Assembly (NCBI GenBank): GCA_937958815.1
Contig: CALGMR010000011.1
Span: forward strand, 1 to 64,000
Origin: an uncultured Rhizobiaceae group bacterium
GTDB lineage: Bacteria > Pseudomonadota > Alphaproteobacteria > Rhizobiales > Rhizobiaceae
Direction: 5' to 3'
DNA length: 64,000 nt
The notes beneath the pieces are model-generated. The model ran no database searches. It saw only the letters and a list, made by a program, of their open reading frames with translations, and had not been told where the DNA came from. Below are positions 52,939-61,928 of the stretch, piece by piece. A program made the translations under genes and the position numbers. Each line of letters opens with the position of its first letter. The stretch's first letter is position 1.

Positions 52939-54261
52939 TTAGCTTTTGGCAGGAACTGTATGAGGCGTTGTCAAAGGTGTAACTTTTGGATCTGACGCCA
53001 GTTCCTGTTCAAAAGCTTGCTGAAGTTCCTTCTCTTTGACTCCGGATCCATCATCAGGCGGGTTTGTGTCCTCGGTCTGATCAGCTTCAAGAGCATTGAG
53101 CTGTTTATAAAGGCGCACAGCGCGGATCATTTCGCTTGCTGTCACTTCATTTGCACCTAGGTCAACACCATCTTCCTTGCGCACCGCGGCTTGAACAATA
53201 CACAGGATGAAAATCATCACCGCTGGCAAAAGATCAATAGAAATAGCGCCCGCCCAAGACGGCATGAAGTCGGACGCATAGCGCAATACCGCTTCCGGCG
53301 AAGACAAAGGTGTGAAACGAACTGACTCCACAGCAGGGCGCGATAAAATTTCATCGGCAGCGGCGGATAAGGCGATACTTTGCGCTTTCACTGCTTTTTC
53401 AACCCGTCCCACCACATCGTCCTGACGGCTGGCCAAATCAGCATTGTTGCCGTCTGCAACAGGCGCGATGAACGAACGTCCTAGATCGTCTGCGGCTCGT
53501 TTAACTGCGGGCGCGATGGAAGATTGTTGAAGTGCGGATATAGTTCCCGATAGAGCAACAGCCTCTTCTGCAAATGCATTGGCACGCGCTTCAACGGGGC
53601 CTGGGGATGACACCAGCTTGCGCATGGCCGCCAATCGTTTTCCACCCTCCACAAAGCTTGCCTTTGTGGGTTCGCGTGACGCAATAACCTCTTCCGACAG
53701 TCCCGTGAGTTGGGTCGACATTTGGCGCAATAGCTGCACCACTGTGCCACTGCCAGATGTCCCCGTGAGTGCGCCAGTGGAAGCTTCTTCTGTCGATAAG
53801 CGTGAAAACCTTTGCGATGCCAATTGAATGTCAGGCAACAGACTTTGTGCGGCCAGTGCATTGTCGTGCGCCTGTTCCAGTTTCTGCTGATACTGTTCAG
53901 TGGTGTTTGCCAAATGCTGTTCAAGCGCGGCACCACCAGCAAGAGCAGCAGCGTTCAACCAGGACGACATGGCCACAATCATGGCCGAACCAATCACCAT
54001 TGCCAGATAGAGATATCGTCGTCCATCGCCAGATTTCACATGGGGCATGAACCGCATGAGATAGGACCAGAACCCGAAAATGCCCACAGACACTGCGACG
54101 GAATAGATCACTGCTCCTAAAAAAACCACTGTGGTTGAGCCATTTAAAAGTTCGCGAACGCCAAGATATGTGTAAACGCCCGACGCCAAAGCCAAAATGG
54201 CCAAAGTGGCACCGGTAATAGTTTCAAGACCTGTTTGGGCCTTTCGAAGATCTCGGGACAT
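52939..54261 (-). CDS. Coiled-coil membrane protein of unknown function
   Basis: A 440-residue protein with three N-terminal hydrophobic helices (about 17-35, 45-65, 85-108), a long Ala/Gln-rich helical region (about 110-330, with LEQHLANTTEQYQQKLEQ) and a fourth TM helix near 345-365, followed by an acidic cytoplasmic tail. I do not recognise the family beyond its topology. It sits directly upstream of the ClpP-fold gene in the same direction and likely forms a complex or pathway with it. A TTAA-N7-TTAA box lies 46 bases upstream of the start. Confidence 0.6.
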   Translation of the reverse strand: MSRDLRKAQTGLETITGATLAILALASGVYTYLGVRELLNGSTTVVFLGAVIYSVAVSVGIFGFWSYLMRFMPHVKSGDGRRYLYLAMVIGSAMIVAMSSWLNAAALAGGAALEQHLANTTEQYQQKLEQAHDNALAAQSLLPDIQLASQRFSRLSTEEASTGALTGTSGSGTVVQLLRQMSTQLTGLSEEVIASREPTKASFVEGGKRLAAMRKLVSSPGPVEARANAFAEEAVALSGTISALQQSSIAPAVKRAADDLGRSFIAPVADGNNADLASRQDDVVGRVEKAVKAQSIALSAAADEILSRPAVESVRFTPLSSPEAVLRYASDFMPSWAGAISIDLLPAVMIFILCIVQAAVRKEDGVDLGANEVTASEMIRAVRLYKQLNALEADQTEDTNPPDDGSGVKEKELQQAFEQELASDPKVTPLTTPHTVPAKS

Positions 54262-54306
54262 ATTTTACCCACCTGAATACGCGTTACATGACAAGCTGTG
54301 GGTAGA

Positions 54307-54321
54307 TTAAGATAAAATTAA
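54307..54321. promoter_or_regulatory. CtrA-core box upstream of the coiled-coil membrane gene
   Basis: TTAA-GATAAAA-TTAA matches the eight conserved positions of the CtrA consensus; the ninth (C) is absent. It lies 46 bases before the start at 54261. AT-rich context makes chance occurrence possible. Confidence 0.35.
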
Positions 54322-54344
54322 GGAAATGGGCAGGGGGAATATCA

Positions 54345-54375
54345 CATCGGGCAAAGTTCTTTCATTTGCCCGATG
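54345..54375. repeat. Perfect 11-base inverted repeat
   Basis: CATCGGGCAAA and TTTGCCCGATG are exact complements separated by nine bases. It lies 17 bases past the end of the lipoprotein gene and could terminate its transcript, although no clear T-tract follows on the minus strand. Confidence 0.6.
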
Positions 54376-54391
54376 CGAATTTTGTGTCTGG

Positions 54392-54643
54392 CTAGCATCT
54401 GTCGATGTAAGTGCGCCCTGTACGGCGGTCGCGGTAGCGGCATTTTCCGTCCTCAGACGCACGGCCGATCAAAGCCCCAGCGAGACCGCCAGCAGCTGCG
54501 CCGACGGCTGCACCAGTGGGTGTTCCTGTCACAATCGCGCCACCTGCAGCGCCAACTCCTGCTCCAATGGCCGCGCCCCGTTGTGTGGCGTTGCACGCGC
54601 TCAAAACAAGAACAGCGGCGATGGTTATAAATATTTTGGTCAT
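54392..54643 (-). CDS. Glycine-zipper lipoprotein
   Basis: An 83-residue lipoprotein. Residues 1-17 form a signal with lipobox LSAC (Cys17). The mature part is a glycine zipper of repeated GAAIGAGVGAAGG and GAAVGAAAGGLAGALIG, which inserts in or lies on a membrane, followed by a basic tail RYRDRRTGRTYIDRC. This is the common rickettsia-17-kDa / OmpA-like small lipoprotein type. It is monocistronic between the membrane gene and the cyclase gene. Function is likely envelope stability, by family only. Confidence 0.85.
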   Translation of the reverse strand: MTKIFITIAAVLVLSACNATQRGAAIGAGVGAAGGAIVTGTPTGAAVGAAAGGLAGALIGRASEDGKCRYRDRRTGRTYIDRC

Positions 54644-54794
54644 GGTGTTAATCCTTCATATTGACTGCAAACGCAAATGACAGCGCCCAATTGTAAACAG
54701 TCTCATGTTCAGATTGGTTCCGCAATCAGGTGATAAAAATGGCAAGTTTGATCACGAATTGTAAATTGAGGTATCAAAATCAAACTCCGTTTTG

Positions 54795-57035
54795 TCATTT
54801 CGAAGTCGAACGATAAACTCCATCCCAGTTTTCAGGTATTCCGTTTTCGCGAAAATCGGCGAAACGTTCTGCATATAATGCATAGAGTTTGAGCAAGGGT
54901 GGAATGCCCTTTGATTGGGAGAGCTCTTCAGCGCAGCGTCCTGCGCGCGCCATGGATATCATGGCTTGTTCAATGTCGCCGTTTCGATAGGCAGCTAACA
55001 TGTCTTCATGGTGTTCGGTTAGCTTTTGGAGAAGCGGATCGTGCAGACTATCCTTATCGCCCAAAATTGTGAAAACAGTGAGAGGCTCGCTGCGTCCGAC
55101 CACGCCCACCCGGTCGATTTCCAAAACTGCGTAATCTGCAATGTTGCTCAATGTTTCTTCAGCGATCAGATTGTCTAGCCCATATTGTTTTGTCAGGCCT
55201 TCAATTCGTGAAGCTACATTCACCGCATCCCCAATGGCGGAATAGTTGAAGCGCTGGGTCGAACCCAAATTGCCGACACAGCAGGGGCCAGTGTTCAATC
55301 CGATACCAATGTCAATCGCTCGTTTTGCATTTTGGTTGAGTTTTACAAGCTCTTTGCGCATGGCCATCAAGCCGCGAATTGCGCGCTCCCGATGGTCTGC
55401 TTGATCAATAGGCGCATTCCAAAATGCCATAATGGCGTCACCCATATATTTATCGATGGTGGCGCCTTCTTTCATCAACGCATCTGTCATGGGAGTGAGA
55501 AAATCATTCAACAATTCTGTCAGTTCTGTCGGATCAAGACCTTCCGACAATGATGTGAACCCGCGTATGTCACAGAACAGCAGTGTAAGTTCCTTGTCTT
55601 CGCCGCCAAGTTTCAGAGCATCTGGATTTTCGGCAAGGCGTGTCACCATTGTGGGTGAGAGGTAATGGCTGAACGCTTCACGCACGAATTTGCTTTCTTT
55701 TTCTGTGATCAACAGATCAGCGCCCACACCTGCACCATAGGCAGCCAGCAATGAAAGAACGGGAACGATTGGGCTGAACAGCAATTTGTGAGCGGTGAAT
55801 GCATACCAAGCTGCTGCGATCACAAGCGCAATCAGGATGAATGCGAGTACGGCATCGCCTGTGGCATTCAATCTGGGAAGAAACGCTAACAGCAACAGTG
55901 TAAGAACAATGGCAAAAGTCAGTTCAACACCCTGCGCATAGTCAGGACGGCTGATGTAAGTTCCAGTGACAATTTGGTCGAGTATATCCGCATGAACAGT
56001 CACACCAGCCACAACCGGGTTCAATGGAGTCGCACGGAGATCGAGAAGGCCAGCCGCAGAAGTGCCGATCAAGACAATATGATTGGCAATTTCCGAGGAG
56101 AGTTTTTCTTCCGTCCATCCAAATTCCTTAGGAAACAAAACTGCCTTGGCGGATACGGTGGGCTTTTCCTCCGGATGGGAGTGATATATCTCCATTGCCC
56201 CATCGGCAGCAGTTGGAATCTCCAACGCGCCGACTTGCAACGAAACCAAAGAGAGCTTTCCGCCAGAAAGCTCTCCACTGCCGTCACTCGATTTTATTTT
56301 AAACCCTCCAGCACCTTGAACAACGCGCAGGGCTTCTACAGCCAAAGTTGGGTAAAAATTATTGTTGGCGCCTTGCATCAGGGGGACACGTCGCACCACT
56401 GCATCGCGCTGTTCTGATGTGGCAAAATTGAAAGTCCCGGTTCCAGACGCAGCATCATCGAGTATCGTCAGGTTTCTTGTGGAGTTGACACCCTGCTTCA
56501 TAAAGAAATCGGGGATGGTTCCACTTTGGCCCGTGCCAGCTTTGGGGGTAGGGGGGGCATCAGTTCCTGCCTCAGACAAAACAAAACCAGTCACCACGGG
56601 ATAGCGCTTAAACACACTGGCCAACACAGCATCATTGTCCAACACGTCCACTTTTTCAGGCAGTTGAATTTGAGCTCCAGCTTTGGTCAGCCCTTCAATG
56701 GCCATAAGCGGAGATGTGCGGTCTTCTTCGGAAAACACAATATCGAATACAATTGCCGCTGCACCCAAATCGCCCAATTTCTGGGTGAGATCGGCCACCA
56801 CATTTCGCGGCCATGGCCATTGTCCCACACGTTTAATCGACGTTTCGTCTAAATCGACCACAACCACATCAGAGCCACCCCACGGGCGCGGTTTCAGCAC
56901 TTGGTAAGTGTCAAACACCATCGTATTGAAATGTCGCAAGGGCTGCGATGGCATGATCGATAACAGCCAAATAAATGACGCAACGGAAAGCCCAAAGAGC
57001 CAAATGACCACTGATTTGTTGCTTAAAAGGCGCAT
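54795..57035 (-). CDS. CHASE2-domain adenylate/guanylate cyclase
   Basis: A 746-residue membrane cyclase. One TM helix (residues 10-28) leads into an extracytoplasmic CHASE2 sensor domain (about 35-330, with VVVVDLDETSIKRVGQWPWPR and AAAIVFDIVFSE). Three TM helices follow (about 355-440), then a class III cyclase domain: LLFCDIRGFTSLSEG near 487 gives the first metal Asp, IDKYMGDAIMAFWNAP the ATP-selective Lys and second Asp, and GDAVNVASRIEGL the rest of the site. It should make cAMP in response to an external signal. It diverges from the TPR/beta-barrel gene across a CRP-type site. Confidence 0.9.
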   Translation of the reverse strand: MRLLSNKSVVIWLFGLSVASFIWLLSIMPSQPLRHFNTMVFDTYQVLKPRPWGGSDVVVVDLDETSIKRVGQWPWPRNVVADLTQKLGDLGAAAIVFDIVFSEEDRTSPLMAIEGLTKAGAQIQLPEKVDVLDNDAVLASVFKRYPVVTGFVLSEAGTDAPPTPKAGTGQSGTIPDFFMKQGVNSTRNLTILDDAASGTGTFNFATSEQRDAVVRRVPLMQGANNNFYPTLAVEALRVVQGAGGFKIKSSDGSGELSGGKLSLVSLQVGALEIPTAADGAMEIYHSHPEEKPTVSAKAVLFPKEFGWTEEKLSSEIANHIVLIGTSAAGLLDLRATPLNPVVAGVTVHADILDQIVTGTYISRPDYAQGVELTFAIVLTLLLLAFLPRLNATGDAVLAFILIALVIAAAWYAFTAHKLLFSPIVPVLSLLAAYGAGVGADLLITEKESKFVREAFSHYLSPTMVTRLAENPDALKLGGEDKELTLLFCDIRGFTSLSEGLDPTELTELLNDFLTPMTDALMKEGATIDKYMGDAIMAFWNAPIDQADHRERAIRGLMAMRKELVKLNQNAKRAIDIGIGLNTGPCCVGNLGSTQRFNYSAIGDAVNVASRIEGLTKQYGLDNLIAEETLSNIADYAVLEIDRVGVVGRSEPLTVFTILGDKDSLHDPLLQKLTEHHEDMLAAYRNGDIEQAMISMARAGRCAEELSQSKGIPPLLKLYALYAERFADFRENGIPENWDGVYRSTSK

Positions 57036-57067
57036 GACTGACTAAATGACATAAAATATGCTGCAGC

Positions 57068-57083
57068 TGTGAGATTTCTCACA
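57068..57083. promoter_or_regulatory. Perfect CRP-type operator TGTGA-N6-TCACA
   Basis: TGTGAGATTTCTCACA is an exact copy of the cAMP-CRP consensus half-sites TGTGA and TCACA with the required 6-base spacing. It lies 33 bases before the CHASE2 cyclase start and 69 bases before the TPR/beta-barrel start, in the 116-base divergent spacer. This links cAMP production to its own promoter region. Confidence 0.8.
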
Positions 57084-57151
57084 CACACTGCATTGCGCAC
57101 TGCTTTAACACACTTCTAAGTTTTGCGTGGGGTGCATAAGGATTCTCTATA

Positions 57152-58468
57152 ATGGAATTTTGTCGGAAAATTCGACCTTTGGGTAAAAAGTCGGTCAGTC
57201 TATATGTCGCTTTGGCGCTTGCGACGGCAACGGGTGTTTCTTCTGCCGCAGCGCAATCAGTGACGTTCGATCAAATTTTGGCTCAACCAAACAATTTGGA
57301 ACTCAACCTGCGCTATGCGCGCCAAGAGGTTGCTTCTGGTCGCCTGCAACAGGCTGCCAGTGCTTTGGAACGAATGGTGCTTTTGGAACCCGATTGGGAT
57401 TCAGCGCGATTGTTTTATGGCGTGGTGTTGTATCGCCTTGGCGATCTGGAAGGTGCAAAGCGCGAGTTGCGCTTGTTGGAAAACAGAAATTTACCTCCGC
57501 AACAGGAACGAGATCGCGTGCGGTATTTGGCTCTCGCTGAAAAGCAATCCAGTCCGTTACGCTTTTCAAGCCGTTTTTCGATTGGCGCACGCTATGACAG
57601 CAATCCTGGGTTTGTAGGTGATGATGTCGGTGCAGCCTCATTGAACGATGAGGAAAGTGATGGCGCGATCATCGGCGGAACCAAATTTCGCGCGGAGCTG
57701 GATATCGGAAATGCCGGCAATTATTTGTTTGCCGAAACCCATTCTCAAATAAATGAGTTTTTCGATGTTGATCAGGCCGATCTCATAACATCAAACGCAA
57801 AAGTAGGGGCGACCTTTTTTGGCCCCAATTTGATTGCCTCTCCCTATGTCACTGGCGGTGTGTCTTATCTTCAACATGATAGGTTCCGCACCCAGTTTGG
57901 TGGTGGTGCAAAAATAAAATACTCACTGTCGTCACAAGTTGAGCTGCAACTCCATGGGCGTGCCGTTTATGAAAACTACGAGGCAACCTCTTTCAGTTCG
58001 GTGGGCGATGATCGCGACGGCTGGTTGAGTTCAGGCTCAATTGGGTTGCAATGGCGCCCAACCGACAAACAAAAATTTGTTCTCACAGGTTTGTATGCCG
58101 ACAAAGATGCTGATTTTGACGGATTTTCATATCGCAGTGTTGGCGTGCAGGCCCGTTCGCTAACCCTGCTCGGCAAAGGCAGGTTCTTGTCTTTGCAGGC
58201 TTCGTATACCGATCGCGAATACGAAGAAATAGATGAATTCTACACATTTACCGAACCACGTGAAGACCAGCGTTTTTACGCGAGAGCAGCGCTGGGTGCG
58301 CCGCTGGAGACACTGTTTTCCAATTTCGATGTGGAATTACCCGAAGCCATTTCAGACGTGGTTTTGCAGGTGGGCGTATCTTACACCAACAACAATTCAA
58401 ACGTAGCATTGCGCGACTACGACAATCTGTCTGGTGACATTCTTTTCACCAAACGAATTTCATTTTGA
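57152..58468 (+). CDS. TPR plus outer-membrane beta-barrel protein (DUF560/Slam-like)
   Basis: A 438-residue protein. A signal peptide (residues 1-35, cut near AAAQS) is followed by tetratricopeptide-like helices (about 45-130: YARQEVASGRLQQAASALERMVLLEPDW and FYGVVLYRLGDLEGAKRELRLLE) and a C-terminal beta-barrel of alternating strands (about 150-438) ending in the terminal Phe of outer-membrane proteins (TKRISF). The layout matches DUF560/Slam-type surface proteins. It starts 117 bases from the cyclase gene and is followed after 16 bases by the FecR-domain gene. Its role is inferred. Confidence 0.75.
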   Translation: MEFCRKIRPLGKKSVSLYVALALATATGVSSAAAQSVTFDQILAQPNNLELNLRYARQEVASGRLQQAASALERMVLLEPDWDSARLFYGVVLYRLGDLEGAKRELRLLENRNLPPQQERDRVRYLALAEKQSSPLRFSSRFSIGARYDSNPGFVGDDVGAASLNDEESDGAIIGGTKFRAELDIGNAGNYLFAETHSQINEFFDVDQADLITSNAKVGATFFGPNLIASPYVTGGVSYLQHDRFRTQFGGGAKIKYSLSSQVELQLHGRAVYENYEATSFSSVGDDRDGWLSSGSIGLQWRPTDKQKFVLTGLYADKDADFDGFSYRSVGVQARSLTLLGKGRFLSLQASYTDREYEEIDEFYTFTEPREDQRFYARAALGAPLETLFSNFDVELPEAISDVVLQVGVSYTNNNSNVALRDYDNLSGDILFTKRISF

Positions 58469-58484
58469 GCGGAGGGAAACAATT

Positions 58485-59444
58485 ATGATCAAGATCCGCT
58501 ACAATAAATTAAACCTATCACGCAAACTAGCTGCAACGGCATTGTCGTCCGTGCTGGTGTTGGCCTCTTTCACTTCAACAACATGGGCCGCTCCCAAAAT
58601 TGGAACAAGTTCAGCCGTGCGTGGTGATGTTTTCGTGACCACATCGGGCGCAAGCCGCAAAGCGCAGGTGCGCGATGCGATTAGTCTGCAAGACAAAGTG
58701 CTGACAAAAGAAGACAGCGCCTTGCAAATTCTCTTGCTCGACCGCACCACGTTTACGGTAGGTCAAAACGCATCTTTGACCATTGACCGTTTCGTCTATG
58801 ATCCCACCACTTCTCAAGGGCAAGTGAGTGCAAAGGTTGCAAAAGGGGCGTTCCGTTTCATGAGCGGAAATATTGGCAGAACAAATCCGACCAACGCTTC
58901 TGTTTCCACGCCGTCCGCCACTATCGGCATTCGCGGAACCTTCTTTGAAGGGGTCGTGGGTGAAGATGCAATCGCTCTTGCTGGTCTGGCTGGTCTCAGC
59001 ACTGCCGGATCGAGTTCAACGGGCGCCAGCATCACTGTTTTGCGCGGGCCCCGCGCTGGTGGCAACACACTAGACAGCGCAGGCATTATTCGGGTTTCCA
59101 ATTCAGCTGGCAGCATCACATTGGTTCGTCCGAATTATGCTGTTTTTGTACCAACTGCCGGCGCTGCACCTATTGGCCCATTTAAAATGACACAAGAAAT
59201 GCAGGAATATCTGGATTTCTTCCTCCGTTCAGAGCCCAATGGTCCACCTGTGAACTTTGCCGATGTGGAACCAGGAGGTGCAGAAAGCGGACAACGCGAA
59301 TTTGAACTTCCCGTTGATCCTAATGACAATGAAGATGACAGCGGCATCACCGACCCCAACGTTCCAGTTGGTCAAGAAGAATCGACGGACGGTGGAACAA
59401 GCGACGGTGGAACGAGCGACGATGGAACGGGCTCATTTCGCTGA
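58485..59444 (+). CDS. FecR-domain periplasmic/secreted protein
   Basis: A 319-residue protein with a signal peptide (residues 1-34) and a FecR domain (about 40-150): SSAVRGDVFVTTSG, FTVGQNASLTIDRFVYDP and SATIGIRGTFFEG. A Ser/Gly-rich middle region and an acidic C-terminus with DGGTSDGGTSDDGTGS repeats follow. The FecR domain here is the soluble type common beside CHASE2 and beta-barrel genes, not the anti-sigma FecR. The ATG at 58485 has GGAGGG upstream. It follows the barrel gene closely, so the two are cotranscribed. Confidence 0.82.
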   Translation: MIKIRYNKLNLSRKLAATALSSVLVLASFTSTTWAAPKIGTSSAVRGDVFVTTSGASRKAQVRDAISLQDKVLTKEDSALQILLLDRTTFTVGQNASLTIDRFVYDPTTSQGQVSAKVAKGAFRFMSGNIGRTNPTNASVSTPSATIGIRGTFFEGVVGEDAIALAGLAGLSTAGSSSTGASITVLRGPRAGGNTLDSAGIIRVSNSAGSITLVRPNYAVFVPTAGAAPIGPFKMTQEMQEYLDFFLRSEPNGPPVNFADVEPGGAESGQREFELPVDPNDNEDDSGITDPNVPVGQEESTDGGTSDGGTSDDGTGSFR

Positions 59445-59484
59445 GGCGACTTGGCTCACTGCATTTTTCTATCCAATGTAAGGA

Positions 59485-59559
59485 TGGTGCTGTTGAGGTG
59501 ATTTGAACACCCGACCTCTTCATTACCAATGAAGTGCTCTACCCCTGAGCTACAACAGC
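59485..59559 (-). tRNA. tRNA-Thr (anticodon GGT)
   Basis: A 75-base tRNA on the minus strand. The acceptor stem GCTGTTG pairs with CAACAGC and an encoded CCA ends it. The D arm is GCTCAGGGGTAGAGC, the anticodon loop TTGGTAA gives anticodon GGT, and the T arm contains GGGTGTTCAAATCACCT. It reads ACC and ACU codons. Confidence 0.96.
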
Positions 59560-59687
59560 ATTTGTCGGGCCTTATCTTTTGGCTGGACGAGACGCTATTG
59601 CCACACTGTTTTGCCCCTTGCAAGCGGCAACAGCACGGTAGATATAGGTAATACTGCCAGAGCTCAAATTTTTGCGAAACATGCGCC

Positions 59688-59852
59688 GTGACGAAAGACA
59701 GAAAATCTCACATTGAAGCCCGTGAAAAACGGATGAAAGAAGCTCTGCGCGCTAATTTGCAACGCCGCAAACAAAAATCCCGTGCTTTGCGCAGTGATGA
59801 GAAAGCCTCATTGAGTAAAAATGTCGAGGCATCTGCCCCCAAAGAAAGCTAG
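59688..59852 (+). CDS. Small basic protein upstream of murA
   Basis: A 54-codon ORF starting with GTG encodes a highly charged helix: VTKDRKSHIEAREKRMKEAL followed by RANLQRRKQKSRALRSDEKA. Small basic ORFs of this kind lie just upstream of murA in many Hyphomicrobiales genomes, from memory; the function is unknown. It is too short for most gene callers but has consistent codon structure and a fitting position. The 208-base spacer before murA shows only a TTTCCC/GGGAAA hairpin. Confidence 0.65.
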   Translation: MTKDRKSHIEAREKRMKEALRANLQRRKQKSRALRSDEKASLSKNVEASAPKES

Positions 59853-60060
59853 GTTGCGGCCGAGCCACGTTTTCAATATTAATCCTGTCCACATCCAATT
59901 CTTGGCATATTCCTGTGGTTGAGGTAAGCCAAGACCAATTCGAGACAAGACAGGTGCACCAGCGCCCTTACGATGAGACTTTCATCGGCAGGCGCATCAT
60001 TCAGTTTGTGCACATTTCCCTTAAGGGGAAACGGGAAAGATCATAAGAGGGAATAGATTT

Positions 60061-61356
60061 ATGGATAAGATTCTCATTCGCGGGAACGGACAGTTAAACG
60101 GAACTATTCCTATTTCCGGTGCAAAAAATGCTGCTCTTCCATTGATGATTGCTTCAATGCTGACCAGCGAACCCGTGACTTTGGAAAACATGCCGCGCTT
60201 AGCGGATGTAGAGGCTTTGCAGAGCATTCTTTCAAACCACGGTGTGGACTATCGCGTGAAAGGCAAACGCCCAGGCGATACCTCCATGACGGGCCGCCGC
60301 ATTGAATTTCAAGCAAGCGAGATTGTAGACACAACCGCACCCTACGACTTGGTTCGTAAAATGCGGGCTAGCTTTTGGGTCATTGGCCCACTTCTGGCGC
60401 GTTGTGGTGAAGCTCGCGTATCCTTGCCGGGCGGATGTGCAATCGGTACGCGGCCAATCGATTTGTTTATCGAAAGCCTGGAAGCGCTCGGCGTCGAAAT
60501 TGACATTGAATCCGGATATGTGAATGCGAAGGCGCCAAATGGCGGATTGCAGGGAGGCCATTACACATTTCCAAAAGTCTCTGTCGGCGCGACCCACGTG
60601 ATGCTGATGGCCGCAAGTCTGGCCAATGGCACAACAGTAATCGAAAACGCCGCGCGTGAACCGGAATGCGTTGACGTCGCCAATTTTTTGAATGCCATGG
60701 GCGCCAAGATTTCTGGGCATGGCACTTCGACAATTACGATTGAAGGCGTGACTTCGTTGCATGGGGCAACCCATGAAGTTTTGCCGGACCGTATCGAAAC
60801 CGGAACTTTTGCAGCCTGTGTTGCCATGGCGGGTGGCGATGTCTTACTGAAAAATGCGCAAGGCGCGTTGTTGCAAAATGCACTTGATGTTCTTGAACTT
60901 ACGGGAACAGGCGTTGAACAGGTCAATGATGGTATTCGCATTCACCGCACAAGTGGTGACATTCAACCCATCGACTTTTCGACAGACCCTTTTCCTGGTT
61001 TTCCAACAGATCTTCAAGCGCAATATATGGCGCTGGTGACGCGTGCCAAAGGTGTTAGTCGGGTGACGGAAACAATTTTTGAAAACCGTTTCATGCATGT
61101 GCAAGAACTGGCACGTCTTGGAGCAAACATCGCGATTGATGGTCAAACTGCAACTGTCACCGGCGTTGAGCGTTTGTCCGGCGCTCCAGTTATGGCGACC
61201 GACCTTCGAGCATCTATGTCCCTCATCATTGCTGGACTTGTGGCAGATGGTGAAACCGAAGTGAGCCGTGTCTATCACCTTGATCGCGGGTTTGAGCTTC
61301 TCGAAGACAAACTCTCCGCCGTGGGCGCTGACATCGAGCGTGTCACAGCGGGCTAA
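60061..61356 (+). CDS. murA: UDP-N-acetylglucosamine 1-carboxyvinyltransferase MurA
   Basis: Adds enolpyruvate to UDP-GlcNAc in the first committed step of peptidoglycan synthesis. The 431-residue length and the EPSP-synthase-like double fold are standard. The active cysteine is C126 in [12 protein letters not shown], so fosfomycin sensitivity is expected. Other landmarks are [13 protein letters not shown] at the start, [18 protein letters not shown] and the C-terminal [21 protein letters not shown]. It has an AGAGGG ribosome site and is likely cotranscribed with the small ORF before it. Confidence 0.97.
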   Translation: MDKILIRGNGQLNGTIPISGAKNAALPLMIASMLTSEPVTLENMPRLADVEALQSILSNHGVDYRVKGKRPGDTSMTGRRIEFQASEIVDTTAPYDLVRKMRASFWVIGPLLARCGEARVSLPGGCAIGTRPIDLFIESLEALGVEIDIESGYVNAKAPNGGLQGGHYTFPKVSVGATHVMLMAASLANGTTVIENAAREPECVDVANFLNAMGAKISGHGTSTITIEGVTSLHGATHEVLPDRIETGTFAACVAMAGGDVLLKNAQGALLQNALDVLELTGTGVEQVNDGIRIHRTSGDIQPIDFSTDPFPGFPTDLQAQYMALVTRAKGVSRVTETIFENRFMHVQELARLGANIAIDGQTATVTGVERLSGAPVMATDLRASMSLIIAGLVADGETEVSRVYHLDRGFELLEDKLSAVGADIERVTAG

Positions 61357-61928
61357 ACGCTGAAGCCTTGGTTGTGGAACCAGCAATCGTGTTGTTGGCT
61401 TGTGACGAATGACCGTATGAGACTGGGGGGCAATTGTTCTTTTACTGAGTGACGCATTATTGTGTGAACTTCCAAGCTAAGTAGGAACGACATGCGAATG
61501 CAGAACTTTTTGACACTTGTTTGCGCGGTGCTCATGCTGACGTTGACTTCAAGTTTTTTAACGCCCAGCAATAAACACGGTCATACACATGCGATGGGTT
61601 GAAAAGACTGATTGCCAAACGCGGAAATGTACGGTTGTCGACCAAAAACAGGTCCGTATATAATCGCTTTGTTGCCAATGCAGGAAACTGCCCAAGGACA
61701 TCCTACTTTCTTCAAAGAGTGCGCGTGCCTTCCGAGTCGGGAACCTGCACATTGCAAATATGTGCTGACGAGGACATACGAACAGGACGCGACTAAGAGA
61801 CCGCCAGATCAACCAATCTGCGCATGCGCAGTCTGTCATTGCGATCGTGCGTCCAGCCGCTTTGACAATGCGTTCTGTGGCTAAGCGATACCTCGCTTTA
61901 TTCCTGTATCGAACACCCAGGGCTGAAA
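61357..61928. other. 572-base region without a recognised gene
   Basis: Between murA and the lipoprotein gene no known family is seen. A 36-codon ORF at 61492-61602 on the plus strand encodes a signal-like sequence (QNFLTLVCAVLMLTLTSSF) ending in a His-rich tail. A second frame at 61627-61884 (TTG opening at 61612) encodes about 86 residues with nine cysteines, including CACAVCHC. On the minus strand a frame with NKARYRLATERIVKAAG also stays open. None has a strong ribosome site or recognised homology, so they are noted but not called as genes. Confidence 0.4.
61492..61602 (+). CDS. Possible short secreted or membrane peptide (36 codons)
   Basis: A short ORF downstream of murA with a hydrophobic helix LTLVCAVLMLTLTSSF and a tail with HGHTHAMG. 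AGGAAC lies ahead of the ATG. It could be a small membrane or metal-binding peptide, or chance. There is no homology that I can name. Confidence 0.3.
   Translation: MRMQNFLTLVCAVLMLTLTSSFLTPSNKHGHTHAMG

Noticed and set aside
54307-54321. Treating the TTAA-N7-TTAA here as a confirmed CtrA site
   Set aside because: The context is AT-rich and the conserved final C is missing, so it is listed only as a low-confidence candidate.
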